In this document: piece after piece, positions 17,783 through 26,631 of the stretch | Position numbering within the stretch: position 1 is the first letter of the stretch | Layout of the letters: every line of letters starts with the position of its first letter | Source of the DNA: Spirochaetota bacterium | Lineage (GTDB): Bacteria; Spirochaetota; UBA4802; UBA5368 | Direction of reading: 5' to 3' | Assembly (NCBI GenBank): GCA_025457965.1 | Contig: JALOTJ010000016.1 | Location: 1 to 38,441, forward strand | DNA: 38,441 bases | The notes under the pieces: model-generated | What the model saw: the letters and a program-made list of their open reading frames with translations, nothing else | What the model was told of the DNA's origin: nothing | Database searches by the model: none | Program-made: the position numbers and the translations under genes

Positions 17783-18478
17783 TTAAGGCTCGCCCGTGAG
17801 CACGCCCCAGTTCCCGCGGATCGTCGGCAGCTTCAGCGACCCGGACAGCAGCCTCATGAATTCGGCGCGCGGTATCGCCCGCGCCCCCAGGCTCTCCAGG
17901 TGCGCCGTATGCACCTGGCAGTCAATCAGCGTAAATCCCCGGGAGTGAAGCTCCTGCACCAGCGTGATGAACGCCGCCTTCGAGGCGTTGGACACCGCCG
18001 CGAACATCGACTCGCCGAAGAAGCACCCGCCGAGCGAGACACCGTAAAGACCGCCGGCGAGCTCCCCGTCCTTCCACGCTTCAACCGAGTGTGCCAGCCC
18101 CAGTCCGTGAAGTTCGCTATAGGCCTCGAGCATGTCGTCGGTTATCCAGGTGCCCTTTTCGCGGTGGCGCCGCCGGGAGCGGCAGGCCTCGATGACACCG
18201 CGGAAGTTTCTATCGAAGGTGATGGTGAAAATAGTGCGTTTCATGACCTTGCGCATGCTGCGTGAGACTTTCAGCTCGTCGGGAAACAGGACGTACCGCG
18301 GGTCGGGCGACCACCAGATGATCGGGTCGTCGTCCGAATACCAGGGGAAGATGCCGTTGCGATAGGCCTCGACGAGGCGCCGGGGGGAAAGATCGCCGCC
18401 GACCGCGAGGACTCCTCCCTCCGCGGCGAGCTCGGGCGGGGGGAAGACAATGTCCTCGCACAGGCGGTAGATCGGCAT
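17783..18478 (-). CDS. aat: Leucyl/phenylalanyl-tRNA--protein transferase
   Basis: The 231-residue product carries the Aat signature [20 protein letters not shown] followed by [12 protein letters not shown]. Later come [36 protein letters not shown] and LIDCQVHT, all diagnostic. Family knowledge: it adds Leu or Phe from aminoacyl-tRNA to proteins with N-terminal Lys or Arg, making them ClpS substrates. The ATG at 18478 is preceded by GAGAGG and lies 8 bases after the clpA stop; the longer open frame upstream is clpA shadow. It is the last gene of the N-degron cluster. Confidence 0.93.
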   Translation of the reverse strand: MPIYRLCEDIVFPPPELAAEGGVLAVGGDLSPRRLVEAYRNGIFPWYSDDDPIIWWSPDPRYVLFPDELKVSRSMRKVMKRTIFTITFDRNFRGVIEACRSRRRHREKGTWITDDMLEAYSELHGLGLAHSVEAWKDGELAGGLYGVSLGGCFFGESMFAAVSNASKAAFITLVQELHSRGFTLIDCQVHTAHLESLGARAIPRAEFMRLLSGSLKLPTIRGNWGVLTGEP

Positions 18479-18486
18479 GGGGCCTC

Positions 18487-20772
18487 TCAGGCTGCGGGAG
18501 TTCCGCCCTCGACAACGCGGATCGCCACCTCGTCGTTCTCGATTGTCGCCTCGGCTTTTCCGCCTCCGGCGAGCCGACCGAACAGCACCTCGTCTACGAA
18601 GAAGCGCTTGATTTTGTCCTGCACCAGCCGCGCGATCTCGCGCGCGCCGAACTCGGGCGAATAGCCCCTGTGCGCGAGCCAGCGCACGCATTCGTCGGCG
18701 AGTGTGAGCTCCACTTTCTTTTCAGCGAGCTGGAGCGCGAACTCATCGACCGCCTTCCTAACGATGCTCTGCACGATCTCCTCGGTGAGACCGGAGAAGG
18801 TGATAACGGCATCCAGGCGGTTGCGAAACTCCGGCGCAAAGATGCGCTCGACCGCGCCGAGCACCGCGCCGGGATTGCCAATCGCATCCCCGAAGCCGAT
18901 CTTCGATTTCGCAAGCTCGCGCGCGCCGGCGTTCGAGGTCATGATGATGACGACGTTCCTGAAATCGGCCTTGCGTCCGCTGTTGTCGGTGAGCGTGGCG
19001 TAATCCATCATCTGGAGGAGCGTATTGAAAATGTCGGGATGCGCCTTCTCGATCTCGTCCAGGAGCAGCACCGCATACGGGTTCTTGCGGATGGCCTCCG
19101 TAAGGAGCCCGCCCTCCTCGTACCCAACGTACCCGGGAGGGGCGCCGATAAGCCGGGCGACCGTGTGCTTCTCCTGGTACTCGCTCATGTCAAAGCGGTG
19201 GAGCGAAACGCCCATCACCAGGGCGAGCTGGCGCGAGAGCTCGGTTTTGCCGACGCCCGTGGGCCCCACGAAGAGAAAGGAGGCCACCGGCTTGTTCGGC
19301 TCGCGGAAGCCCGCGCGCGCTCGCTTGATCGCCTCCACGACCATCTCGATCGCTGCGCCCTGCCCGAAGATCCGCGCCTTAAGCCCGGTCTCCAGGTCGC
19401 GCAGCCTTTCGACCTCGGACGAAGACACGTTCTTTTCGGGGACCTTCGCCATCTTCGCCACCACGCGCTCGACGTCGGCGGTTTCTATGCGAATCGTCGT
19501 TTCGTCGGCGCCGTTCATGCGCGCGAAGGCCCCGGCCTCGTCGATGACGTCGATCGCCTTGTCGGGAAGGTGGCGGTCGTTCACGTATTTGGCCGAAAGC
19601 TCGGCGGCCGCGCGCAGCGCCTCCTCCGAGTACTCGACCTCGTGGTATTCCTCATAACGCGACCTGAGCCCCTTGATGATGAGCACCGTGTCCTCTATGG
19701 TCGGTTCGCTCACCTCTATCTTCTGAAAGCGCCGTGAGAGCGCCCCGTCCTTTTCGAAATATTTGCGGTATTCATCGTACGTGGTCGAGCCGACGCAGCG
19801 AAGCTTCCCGGTGGCGAGCGCCGGCTTCAGGATGTTCGACGCGTCCATGGAGCCGCCGGACACGGCCCCGGCCCCGACAATGGTGTGGATCTCGTCTATG
19901 AAGAGAATGACGTTCTTCCGCTTCTGGAGTTCGGCGAGCACGCGCTTCATGCGCTCCTCGAAATCGCCGCGGTAACGGGTGCCCGCCAGGATCGCCCCCA
20001 TGTCGAGCGAATAGATGCGGGCCTCCCGGAGGGCCTTCGGCACCTTCCCTTCCGCTATGAGCTGGGCAAGCCCCTCGGTAATCGCCGTCTTTCCCACGCC
20101 GGGGTCGCCCACGTGAATGGGATTGTTCTTGAAGCGCCGGCAGAGCACCTGCACCGTGCGCTCGAGGATGTCCTCGCGCCCGATGAGCGGCTCGAGCTCG
20201 CCCCTCCGCGCGCGCTCGGTGAGCTCGACCGTGAATGCGCGCAGGAGCTTATCTTTGTCCTTTTCCTCTGTCTTCGTATCGGCATCGGTATCGACGTCGT
20301 CGTCGGTCGCTTTCGCATCGTCCTTTCCGCCGGGGTCGCGGTACCCGCCGTGCGATATATAATTGACCAGGTCGTATCGCGTCACCCCCTCCCCGCCCAG
20401 GTAAAACGCGGCGAACGACTCCTTTTCGTCGAAGAGCGATACCAGCACGTCGCCCAGATCCAGCACGTCCTTCTGTGCGGAGGCGGTATGCCAGATGGCC
20501 CGTTCCATGACGTTCTGAAAGCCCAGCGACTGAATGGGCTCGGCGCCGTCGACGCCCGTCGCGATGCTTGGCACCTTCTCCTCGAGATGTGATTTGAGGC
20601 TCTTCTTCAACCGCTCGACGTCGCCGCCGCAGCCCTCCACGATCTCGCGCCCCTCGTTGAAGAAGAGCGCGGCGTAGAGCAGATGTTCCGGTGTGAAGTA
20701 TTCGTGCCGGCGAGTCTTCGCTTCATTGAACGCCGCCATGATGATCTGGTTGAGGTCGTCGTTTATCTGCAT
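18487..20772 (-). CDS. clpA: ATP-dependent Clp protease ATP-binding subunit ClpA
   Basis: The 761-residue protein has the ClpA N-domain (residues 1-140) and an unusually acidic linker (about 148-175, [18 protein letters not shown]). Two AAA+ modules follow. The first has [10 protein letters not shown] (223-232) and FIDEIHTI; the second has [10 protein letters not shown] and [10 protein letters not shown]. An IGF tripeptide in the second module (KSKIGFGD) matches the loop that docks ClpA onto ClpP. Family knowledge: it unfolds substrates delivered by ClpS and feeds them to ClpP, which is not encoded in this window. The start at 20772 leaves 10 bases after clpS. Confidence 0.94.
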   Translation of the reverse strand: MQINDDLNQIIMAAFNEAKTRRHEYFTPEHLLYAALFFNEGREIVEGCGGDVERLKKSLKSHLEEKVPSIATGVDGAEPIQSLGFQNVMERAIWHTASAQKDVLDLGDVLVSLFDEKESFAAFYLGGEGVTRYDLVNYISHGGYRDPGGKDDAKATDDDVDTDADTKTEEKDKDKLLRAFTVELTERARRGELEPLIGREDILERTVQVLCRRFKNNPIHVGDPGVGKTAITEGLAQLIAEGKVPKALREARIYSLDMGAILAGTRYRGDFEERMKRVLAELQKRKNVILFIDEIHTIVGAGAVSGGSMDASNILKPALATGKLRCVGSTTYDEYRKYFEKDGALSRRFQKIEVSEPTIEDTVLIIKGLRSRYEEYHEVEYSEEALRAAAELSAKYVNDRHLPDKAIDVIDEAGAFARMNGADETTIRIETADVERVVAKMAKVPEKNVSSSEVERLRDLETGLKARIFGQGAAIEMVVEAIKRARAGFREPNKPVASFLFVGPTGVGKTELSRQLALVMGVSLHRFDMSEYQEKHTVARLIGAPPGYVGYEEGGLLTEAIRKNPYAVLLLDEIEKAHPDIFNTLLQMMDYATLTDNSGRKADFRNVVIIMTSNAGARELAKSKIGFGDAIGNPGAVLGAVERIFAPEFRNRLDAVITFSGLTEEIVQSIVRKAVDEFALQLAEKKVELTLADECVRWLAHRGYSPEFGAREIARLVQDKIKRFFVDEVLFGRLAGGGKAEATIENDEVAIRVVEGGTPAA

Positions 20773-20782
20773 CGCTTCATCC

Positions 20783-21106
20783 TCACGCGTCTTCCATGCT
20801 GCATTTGAGCGGAAACTCCCGGGCCCGCGCCATGGCATGCACCTGCGACACCTTGGTCGCGGCGATGTCGTAGGTATACACCCCGCACATCCCCCTGCCC
20901 CGCCGGTGCACATCCATCATGATTTTCGTCGCCTCGGCGGCCGGTTTGCGAAAAACGGATACCAGGACCTCCACGACGAAATCCATCGTGGTGTAGTGGT
21001 CGTTGTGAAGAATGACCCGGTACATCTTCGGCTCCCGGACCTCCGTTTCGCGGTCGACTTTCAGACCGCCGTCGAAAACGCCGTCCCGGTCGGGATTGTT
21101 CGGCAT
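20783..21106 (-). CDS. clpS: ATP-dependent Clp protease adaptor ClpS
   Basis: The 107-residue protein aligns with ClpS from YRVILHNDHYTTMDFV to the C-terminus. The N-degron-binding Asn and Asp (HND), the Met in TTMDF and the His of MDVHRRG are present. The third acidic residue usual in NDDYT is His here (NDHYT). The N-terminal 28 residues are a flexible extension. Family knowledge: it binds Leu, Phe, Tyr and Trp N-termini and hands proteins to ClpA, the next gene. GAGAGG lies 10 bases before the ATG. Confidence 0.93.
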   Translation of the reverse strand: MPNNPDRDGVFDGGLKVDRETEVREPKMYRVILHNDHYTTMDFVVEVLVSVFRKPAAEATKIMMDVHRRGRGMCGVYTYDIAATKVSQVHAMARAREFPLKCSMEDA

Positions 21107-21135
21107 GCTGCGCTAACCTCTCGTAAAAGAAAATA

Positions 21136-21148
21136 GTAAATCGTTTAC
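21136..21148. promoter_or_regulatory. Small inverted repeat upstream of clpS
   Basis: GTAAA-TCG-TTTAC is a perfect 5-bp-arm repeat about 30 bases before the clpS start, in an 82-base gap after bpt. It could be part of a promoter or operator for clpS-clpA-aat. Short repeats like this also occur by chance. Confidence 0.25.
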
Positions 21149-21188
21149 GGCGAACATCCTCATCGCCCGCCAGCGGGCCGGATTATCG

Positions 21189-21878
21189 TTACACATCAAT
21201 CCAGCGGGCCTCCTCCCAGGAATACCGCTGGTGCGGATTGAATCCTGACTTGTACTCCATGCGGGGGCAGCCTCCCACATGATACCCAAGATAATAATAC
21301 GCAAGGTCCAGGGTTCCGGCAAGCTCAATTTCCCTGAGGACGCTGTAGATACCGGGGCTACGGTGCGCGAATGCCGACCGGAAGATGAAATAAACGCTTG
21401 AGAGCGCCTTGCTCGACCGGTCCAGAAATCCGACCGCCAGGAGCCTCCCTCCCCGATAGTATTCCGACTGCACCCCCGGGCATGATGCCTGATAAAAGTT
21501 GAAGAGAAAATCATTGAGCTCCGGCTCCCTTCCGAAACGGTCCCGGCTGTGTTCCTCATATATGGAAAATATCTCGGGGGAGTGCCGGAGCGCCCCGAAT
21601 CGCATATCGGTCTCCCTGTTTTTACTGATGACGCGACGCTGGCTCTTCGACGGCCGGAACCCGGACACGGGGACCCTGAGCGGAACACAGCTTTTGCATC
21701 CGGGACAGTCCGGCCTGAAATAATACCAGCCGAACTTTCTCCATCCCGTCGAAAGAAGCGCCTCGAGGTCGCTGCCGTCGAGGTCGTGCGCGAAGAAATA
21801 CTCGAACCTGGAGGTGCGCCCGGGGAGGTAGGGGCACGGCGCCTCCTCCGAGAGCCTCCTCTCCTGTAAAATCAGCAT
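21189..21878 (-). CDS. bpt: Leucyl-tRNA--protein transferase Bpt (arginyltransferase family)
   Basis: The 229-residue protein has the bacterial Bpt/ATE hallmarks: CPYLPGRTSR near residue 14, RPDCPGCKSCVPLRVPV, and the C-terminal DLAYYYLGYHVGGCPRMEYK region with FNPHQ. Family knowledge: bacterial Bpt puts Leu onto N-terminal Asp or Glu, while eukaryotic relatives use Arg. The start at 21878 overlaps the fdhD stop (ATGCTGA); the frame is open further upstream inside fdhD. It sits 82 bases before clpS, so tagging enzyme and recogniser are adjacent. Confidence 0.9.
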   Translation of the reverse strand: MLILQERRLSEEAPCPYLPGRTSRFEYFFAHDLDGSDLEALLSTGWRKFGWYYFRPDCPGCKSCVPLRVPVSGFRPSKSQRRVISKNRETDMRFGALRHSPEIFSIYEEHSRDRFGREPELNDFLFNFYQASCPGVQSEYYRGGRLLAVGFLDRSSKALSSVYFIFRSAFAHRSPGIYSVLREIELAGTLDLAYYYLGYHVGGCPRMEYKSGFNPHQRYSWEEARWIDV

Positions 21879-22654
21879 TCGACAAAGCCTTCCCCGCTGA
21901 AAATATAAAATCCGGACGGGCGCACGCCGCCGATCATGAGCATGCCGGCGCGACGGGCGAGATCGATGCTGCGCGTGGTCGGTGCTGCGCGCGAAACCAG
22001 CACCGGCGCGGAGACTGCTATTGCCTTCGTAACGATCTCGCTTGCGAGCCTGCCGGTGGAGAGGATCATCGAGCGCTCCAGCGACAGGCCGTTTTTCAGC
22101 GCGTATCCCAGGATCTTGTCGATGGCGTTGTGCCGGCCTATCTCGTCGAAAAAGCACAGCCGCCGCCCTTCCACCGAGTAGAGCGCGGCGCTGTGCACTC
22201 CATGCGTGAGCTTATGGATCTCGGAGGCATGCAGAAATTCCTTCATGCCGGTCGTAATGACAGACGCCCTGACCCGGGGGACCTCCCCTCGGGCCGGCAG
22301 GACCACGTCCGCGAGTCCCGGGCCGGACTGCCCGCAGCCCGTTGCGATGGAGCGGATGCGGAACAGGCGCTCGAGCAGATCGTCGTTCTCGGCGGTGCCG
22401 ATGTCTATGGTGAAGGCCTGTTCGTCTATCTCGATTGAGCGGACCTCGGCCGCAGAGCGGATGACGCCCTCGGCCGCCAGGTGCCCCAGCGCCAGCTGTT
22501 CAAGATCGCTGCCCGAGCATATAATTGATACGAATGGATTGCCGTTCACGGAAAGCGTAAACGCGTACTCGGCGCTCACCGGAATTTCTATCGGTGCAAT
22601 CGCCGACCCCGTACACTGGAATGCCCCGACCGTCGCGTACTGCGGCAATGCCAT
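21872..22654 (-). CDS. fdhD: Formate dehydrogenase accessory sulfurtransferase FdhD
   Basis: The 260-residue protein matches FdhD throughout: SVNGNPFVSIICSGSDLEQL, HLAAEGVIRS, TRVHS-like HGVHSAALYS, DEIGRHNAIDKILGYAL, and STGRLASEIVTKAIAVSAP. Family knowledge: FdhD moves sulfur from IscS to the molybdenum cofactor of formate dehydrogenase. The usual CGxCG motif reads CGQSG here (C107, S110), so the second cysteine is missing. The start at 22654 follows GGAGGTG at good spacing, one base after the upstream stop. No formate dehydrogenase gene is in the window. Confidence 0.9.
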   Translation of the reverse strand: MALPQYATVGAFQCTGSAIAPIEIPVSAEYAFTLSVNGNPFVSIICSGSDLEQLALGHLAAEGVIRSAAEVRSIEIDEQAFTIDIGTAENDDLLERLFRIRSIATGCGQSGPGLADVVLPARGEVPRVRASVITTGMKEFLHASEIHKLTHGVHSAALYSVEGRRLCFFDEIGRHNAIDKILGYALKNGLSLERSMILSTGRLASEIVTKAIAVSAPVLVSRAAPTTRSIDLARRAGMLMIGGVRPSGFYIFSGEGFVEC

Positions 22655-22655
22655 A

Positions 22656-23024
22656 TCATGCACCTCCGTCCGCGGCACGGTATATCTTTTTAAACGCGGC
22701 AGGGGCAAGAGCGACACAGCCCCGGCTCCCGGGCGGCACCTCGCCGAGCGATTCGATGACGGCATCCATCGTCGCCCCCGCCACCTCCGAAGCGAGCTTA
22801 CCGAGCGCAAACTCGTTGAAAAAGGACGCTCCGGCTATCGCGTAGCCGCAGCCGTAGACCTGGGTCCTGATGTCGGCCACAATACCGTCGCCGTCTATGC
22901 GCACCGTCATGCGCACCAGATCGCTGCAGGTATCGCTCTTCACCAGGGCCCTGCCGGTCGGCTCATCGACCTCTCCCATGCGCCGGGGGTGGAGAAAATG
23001 ATCTTTAAGTATCTGGTTTTTCAT
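22656..23024 (-). CDS. IscU/NifU-N-like iron-sulfur scaffold protein
   Basis: Starting at ATG 23024, the 122-residue protein resembles IscU: the opening HFLHPRRMGEVDEP, then C33 in DTCSD with the neighbouring Asp, C59 in YGCGYAIAGAS, and C103 in RGCVALAPAAFKKIY. These three cysteines match the cluster ligands of IscU. The His that usually precedes the last Cys is replaced by Gly, and the IscU chaperone-recognition LPPVK segment is not evident. The frame is open to a TTG at 23090; no start has a strong ribosome site. It is one base from fdhD, suggesting a shared role in sulfur or cofactor supply. Confidence 0.75.
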   Translation of the reverse strand: MKNQILKDHFLHPRRMGEVDEPTGRALVKSDTCSDLVRMTVRIDGDGIVADIRTQVYGCGYAIAGASFFNEFALGKLASEVAGATMDAVIESLGEVPPGSRGCVALAPAAFKKIYRAADGGA

Positions 23025-23215
23025 GTGCCAATCGATCGCGGGAGCGCACTCCGCCGTTCCATAGGCGTACGCGTTCGACATCCGTGTCAATTAAAATATG
23101 CACAACTCCCGCTCCTCGGCGGATCCCACTGGAGAACACGGTTGTGCCGCCCTCGTCATGTCCCCTGCCGGGGTACATCCCGAGTCCACGTGTTGAAATA
23201 CGGCGCCAACCGCAT

Positions 23216-23231
23216 TTAATGTTGACATTAA
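23216..23231. promoter_or_regulatory. Inverted repeat over a -35-like element upstream of the acylase gene
   Basis: TTAATGT and ACATTAA are perfect 7-bp arms around TG. The sequence TTGACA (23222-23227), a consensus -35, lies across the repeat centre. A clear -10 is not seen 16-18 bases on. Confidence 0.45.
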
Positions 23232-23244
23232 TATCTTTTTATGC

Positions 23245-23263
23245 AATTGATCAACGATCAATT
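23245..23263. promoter_or_regulatory. Perfect inverted repeat just upstream of the acylase start
   Basis: AATTGATC and GATCAATT are perfect 8-bp arms around AAC, ending 19 bases before the ATG at 23283. With TTGACA at 23222 it occupies the expected -10/transcription-start zone, a typical repressor-operator position. Confidence 0.5.
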
Positions 23264-23282
23264 CACTCCACGGAGATGCGCC

Positions 23283-25451
23283 ATGAAACTGACAGGCAGT
23301 CCCATCACCCTTGAAACCAGAGGCGGAAAAGTTGCGGTGGCAAGGAACGATCACGGCATTCCAGAAATAAGCGGCAGGAGACACGAGGACGTTTATTTCG
23401 GCATGGGCTGGGTGCACGCACACGACCGCCAGCTGCAGGCCCTGCTCACGCGGCTTTTATTGCAGGGACGCGCCTCCGAAAAACTCGCCGGCGACCCCGC
23501 GCTCGTCGAAATAGACCGGTATATGCGCCGCATGCAGTTTCTCCCGGACCCTGAGAGCGAAATCAAAAAGCTTGAACCGCCCGTTCGCCGCTACCTCGAG
23601 TATTACACGCAGGGATTCAACCACTATCTCGAAACTCACGGCACGGTGCTCGAATTCCGCCTGCTTGGATACAAACCGGAACCCTGGGAAATAAAGGACT
23701 CGCTCGTCCTCGGCAAGATTATGGCCTTCCTGGGCCTCGCCGACGCACAGGGTGCCATGGAAAAATTTCTGATCCAGATGATCCGGCATGATATAAACGA
23801 GAAAAAGCTTCAGGAGCTGTTTCCCTATCTCACCGAAAAGCTCGACTACGACATGATGAAGAAGCTCAGCCTCGCGCCTCCCCTTATTCCGGAGGCCCTC
23901 ACGTGGCTTTCGAAACTGCCGAAGATGACCGCCAGCAACAACTGGGCCGTGTCCGGAAAACTCACGGCCTCGGGCAAGCCGATATATTGCAGCGATCCGC
24001 ACCTGGAGGTGAACCGTATCCCCGCCATATGGCAGGAGATCGTGCTTCGGCTGCCGGATGACGTGATCATGGGGGCGAGCCTGCCGGGCGTACCCGGCAT
24101 CGCCATAGGCCGGAGCAGGAACCTGGCATGGGGCGCGACATACTCGTTCATGGACATGATCGATTACCGCATCGAGGAATGCCGCGACGGACGATACCGC
24201 AGGGGCAAACAGTGGAAGCCGTTCAAGGTGCGGGAGGAGCTCATCACGGTAAAAAAGGGCGAGCCCGTTATCGAAAGGGTCTACGAAAACGAACTCGGTG
24301 TTCTCGAAGGTGATCCGTTCGTCGAGGGACAGTACCTCGTGATGTGCTGGTCGGCGGCCCGCGGCTGCGGCGCCGGTGAGTTCAACGGCCTCCTGGGCCT
24401 TCCTCATGCCAAAAACGCGCGCGAGGCGATGGCCTGCTTCAGAAAGCTCGAGGCGCTGTCGTTCAACTGGGTGATGGCCGATTCCCTCGGGAACATCGCC
24501 TACCAGATGAGCGGCAGGTTCTACAAGCGGCCCAAGGGAGTGAGCGGCCTCGTTCCGCTCCCGGGCTGGGAGAAGAAGTACACCCCGCGCGGCTTTGTGA
24601 GCGCATCCCTGCTTCCGGCCTCGTACAACCCGCCCGAGGGAATCATCGCCACCTCCAATCAGGACCTCAACCACCTGGGCAAGGCGAAGCCGATCAACCT
24701 CCCCATGGCCTCCTATCGCGCCGACCGCATTACTCAGCTGTTAAAGAAGAAGAAAAAGCTTTCAGTCGAGGACATGAAGCGCATCCACTTCGATCTCTAT
24801 TCGCTGCAGGCCGAGCGCTTCATGAAGATTCTGCGCCCGCTCCTTCCCGACACCGACAACGGGCGCATCCTCCGCGAATGGGAGTGCACCTACAGCGCCG
24901 ACTCGCGCGGGGCGACGCTGTTCGAGTCGGTCTACCGTGCGCTCCTTCGAACCGTGTTCGGCGACAACGGCATGGGCCGCGAAATCGTCGACTACGTTAT
25001 GAGCGAAACGGGTCTTTTCAACGATTACTACGGCAATTTCGACGAGATCCTCATGAATCCGCGGTCCGCCTGGTTCGACGGCAGGCCGCGCGATGAACTG
25101 TTTAAAAAAGCGGTTAAAGAGGGGCTGGCCGCCGCGCCAAAGCAATACGGGAAAACGCGGATGGTGACGCTCTCCCATCTTCTCTTCGGCGGGAAGCTCC
25201 CCCGCTTTCTCGGTTTCGACTACGGACCCATCTCGCTACCCGGCGGAAGGGCCACCGTTCCCCAGGGCCAGATTTTCCGGAGCGCCGGTCGCGTCACCAC
25301 CTTCAGCCCGTCGTACCGCATGATCGCCGACCTGGGGGAGAAGACCCTGCACACGAACATCGCCGGGGGAAGCTCCGACCGGCGGTTTTCACGATGGTAC
25401 ATGAACGACATGGAAAACTGGATGAAGGGAGTGTACAAGGTGCTGGCCTAG
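23283..25451 (+). CDS. Penicillin acylase-family Ntn hydrolase without signal peptide
   Basis: The 722-residue protein is of the S45 penicillin/acyl-homoserine-lactone acylase family. The alpha-chain-like N-terminus has RNDHGIPEISG and YFGMGWVHAHDRQLQ. The self-cleavage and catalytic serine lies in TASNNWAVSG (S218), and later come SDPHLEVNRIP, GVPGIAIGRSRNLAWG and ATSNQDLN. Family members are normally exported and autoprocessed to two chains at the Ser. Here the start MKLTGSPITLE at 23283 (GGAG 7 bases before) has no hydrophobic signal, so it appears cytoplasmic unless the start is misjudged. The upstream frame to 23241 adds no signal either. The substrate amide is unknown. Confidence 0.88.
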   Translation: MKLTGSPITLETRGGKVAVARNDHGIPEISGRRHEDVYFGMGWVHAHDRQLQALLTRLLLQGRASEKLAGDPALVEIDRYMRRMQFLPDPESEIKKLEPPVRRYLEYYTQGFNHYLETHGTVLEFRLLGYKPEPWEIKDSLVLGKIMAFLGLADAQGAMEKFLIQMIRHDINEKKLQELFPYLTEKLDYDMMKKLSLAPPLIPEALTWLSKLPKMTASNNWAVSGKLTASGKPIYCSDPHLEVNRIPAIWQEIVLRLPDDVIMGASLPGVPGIAIGRSRNLAWGATYSFMDMIDYRIEECRDGRYRRGKQWKPFKVREELITVKKGEPVIERVYENELGVLEGDPFVEGQYLVMCWSAARGCGAGEFNGLLGLPHAKNAREAMACFRKLEALSFNWVMADSLGNIAYQMSGRFYKRPKGVSGLVPLPGWEKKYTPRGFVSASLLPASYNPPEGIIATSNQDLNHLGKAKPINLPMASYRADRITQLLKKKKKLSVEDMKRIHFDLYSLQAERFMKILRPLLPDTDNGRILREWECTYSADSRGATLFESVYRALLRTVFGDNGMGREIVDYVMSETGLFNDYYGNFDEILMNPRSAWFDGRPRDELFKKAVKEGLAAAPKQYGKTRMVTLSHLLFGGKLPRFLGFDYGPISLPGGRATVPQGQIFRSAGRVTTFSPSYRMIADLGEKTLHTNIAGGSSDRRFSRWYMNDMENWMKGVYKVLA

Positions 25452-25597
25452 GCCCGCACCAATTTCCATCGTTTTTATGCCCATTGCTGTGGACAGTCCA
25501 CCGCTCTCGCGTATCAGCCGCGTGACAACCATGTAAATGGAGGAATACGCGTGCACATTCGATCTATCCGACATTTTTCAAAAATTTAAATTTACTA

Positions 25598-25627
25598 TTG
25601 ACGAAAAGTACCCTGCCGAAATACACT
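25598..25627 (+). promoter_or_regulatory. Promoter of the cysK sulfur operon
   Basis: TTGACG (25598-25603) and TACACT (25622-25627), 18 bases apart, form a plausible sigma70 promoter. The -10 lies inside the left arm of the long palindrome, so a bound protein would block it. Confidence 0.5.
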
Positions 25628-25654
25628 AGTAATACTATAATATTACTAGTGTAT
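25621..25654. promoter_or_regulatory. 34-bp palindrome, predicted Rrf2 operator of the sulfur operon
   Basis: ATACACTAGTAATA and TATTACTAGTGTAT are perfect 14-bp arms around CTATAA, 44 bases before the cysK ATG. It overlaps the predicted -10 and start point. Rrf2-family regulators bind AT-rich dyads of about this size, and one is encoded in this operon. As RNA it could also fold, but no T-run follows. Confidence 0.7.
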
Positions 25655-25698
25655 GGAAAGAAGGACTATTCTCACACCATATACCGAGGAGGCCCCCC

Positions 25699-26631
25699 AT
25701 GGCACGACTCTTCAATGATATCACCGAAACGATCGGCAATACGCCACTGGTACGGCTCAACAGGATAAACGGCAACGCACCGGCGACCGTAGCGGTTAAG
25801 CTGGAATCCTTTAACCCGCTTTCGAGCGTAAAGGACCGAATCGGCGCCGCAATGATAGCAGACGCCGAAAAGCGGGGCCTGTTGAAGAAGGGCGCAACCA
25901 TCATCGAGCCGACGAGCGGGAACACCGGCATCGCCCTGGCATTCGTCGCCGCGGCGAAAGGATACCGGCTCATCCTCACGATGCCGGAGACCATGAGTAT
26001 GGAGCGCAGGCAGCTGCTGAAGATACTTGGAGCCGAACTCATACTGACGCCCGGCCCGGAGGGCATTAAGGGCGCCATCAAAAAGGCAGAGGAACTGCTT
26101 GCGACCACACCCGGCTCTTTCATGCCCCAGCAGTTCAACAATCCGGCCAATCCCGAAATCCACCGCAAAACCACCGCCGAGGAGATATGGCGCGACACCG
26201 ACGGTGCCGTGGACATCTTCGTCGCCGCGGTCGGGACCGGAGGGACCATCACCGGGGTGTCCGAGGTCTTGAAGAAAAAGAAACCGGGACTAAAGGCGAT
26301 CGCCGTCGAACCGGAGAAATCACCGGTCATCTCCGGGGGCCAGCCGGGACCGCACAAACTCCAGGGAATCGGGGCGGGATTCATCCCGAATGTGCTGAAC
26401 AGGGACATCATCGACGAGATCGTCACGGTCTCGGAGGAAAACGCCGGTGAAACAGCGCGAAGGCTGGCGCGCGAGGAAGGCATCCTCGTCGGCATATCCG
26501 CCGGCGCGAACGTGTGGGCGGCGCTACAGGTGGCCAAGAGGCCCGAAAACGCGGGAAAGCTGATCGTCACGATCGGATGCGATACCGGCGAGCGCTACCT
26601 CTCCACCTGGCTCTTCCAGGAGGGCCAGTGA
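25699..26631 (+). CDS. cysK: Cysteine synthase (O-acetylserine sulfhydrylase)
   Basis: The 310-residue protein is full length. It has IGNTPLVRL at the N-terminus, the PLP lysine K45 in [10 protein letters not shown], the substrate loop PTSGNTG (71-77), the phosphate-binding GTGGTITG, and the late [12 protein letters not shown]. Family knowledge: PLP-dependent formation of cysteine from O-acetylserine and sulfide. GAGGAGG lies 6 bases before the ATG. It is the first gene after the palindromic promoter. In Bacillus, CysK also binds the Rrf2 regulator CymR; an Rrf2 gene three ORFs downstream makes that idea worth testing here. Confidence 0.94.
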   Translation: MARLFNDITETIGNTPLVRLNRINGNAPATVAVKLESFNPLSSVKDRIGAAMIADAEKRGLLKKGATIIEPTSGNTGIALAFVAAAKGYRLILTMPETMSMERRQLLKILGAELILTPGPEGIKGAIKKAEELLATTPGSFMPQQFNNPANPEIHRKTTAEEIWRDTDGAVDIFVAAVGTGGTITGVSEVLKKKKPGLKAIAVEPEKSPVISGGQPGPHKLQGIGAGFIPNVLNRDIIDEIVTVSEENAGETARRLAREEGILVGISAGANVWAALQVAKRPENAGKLIVTIGCDTGERYLSTWLFQEGQ

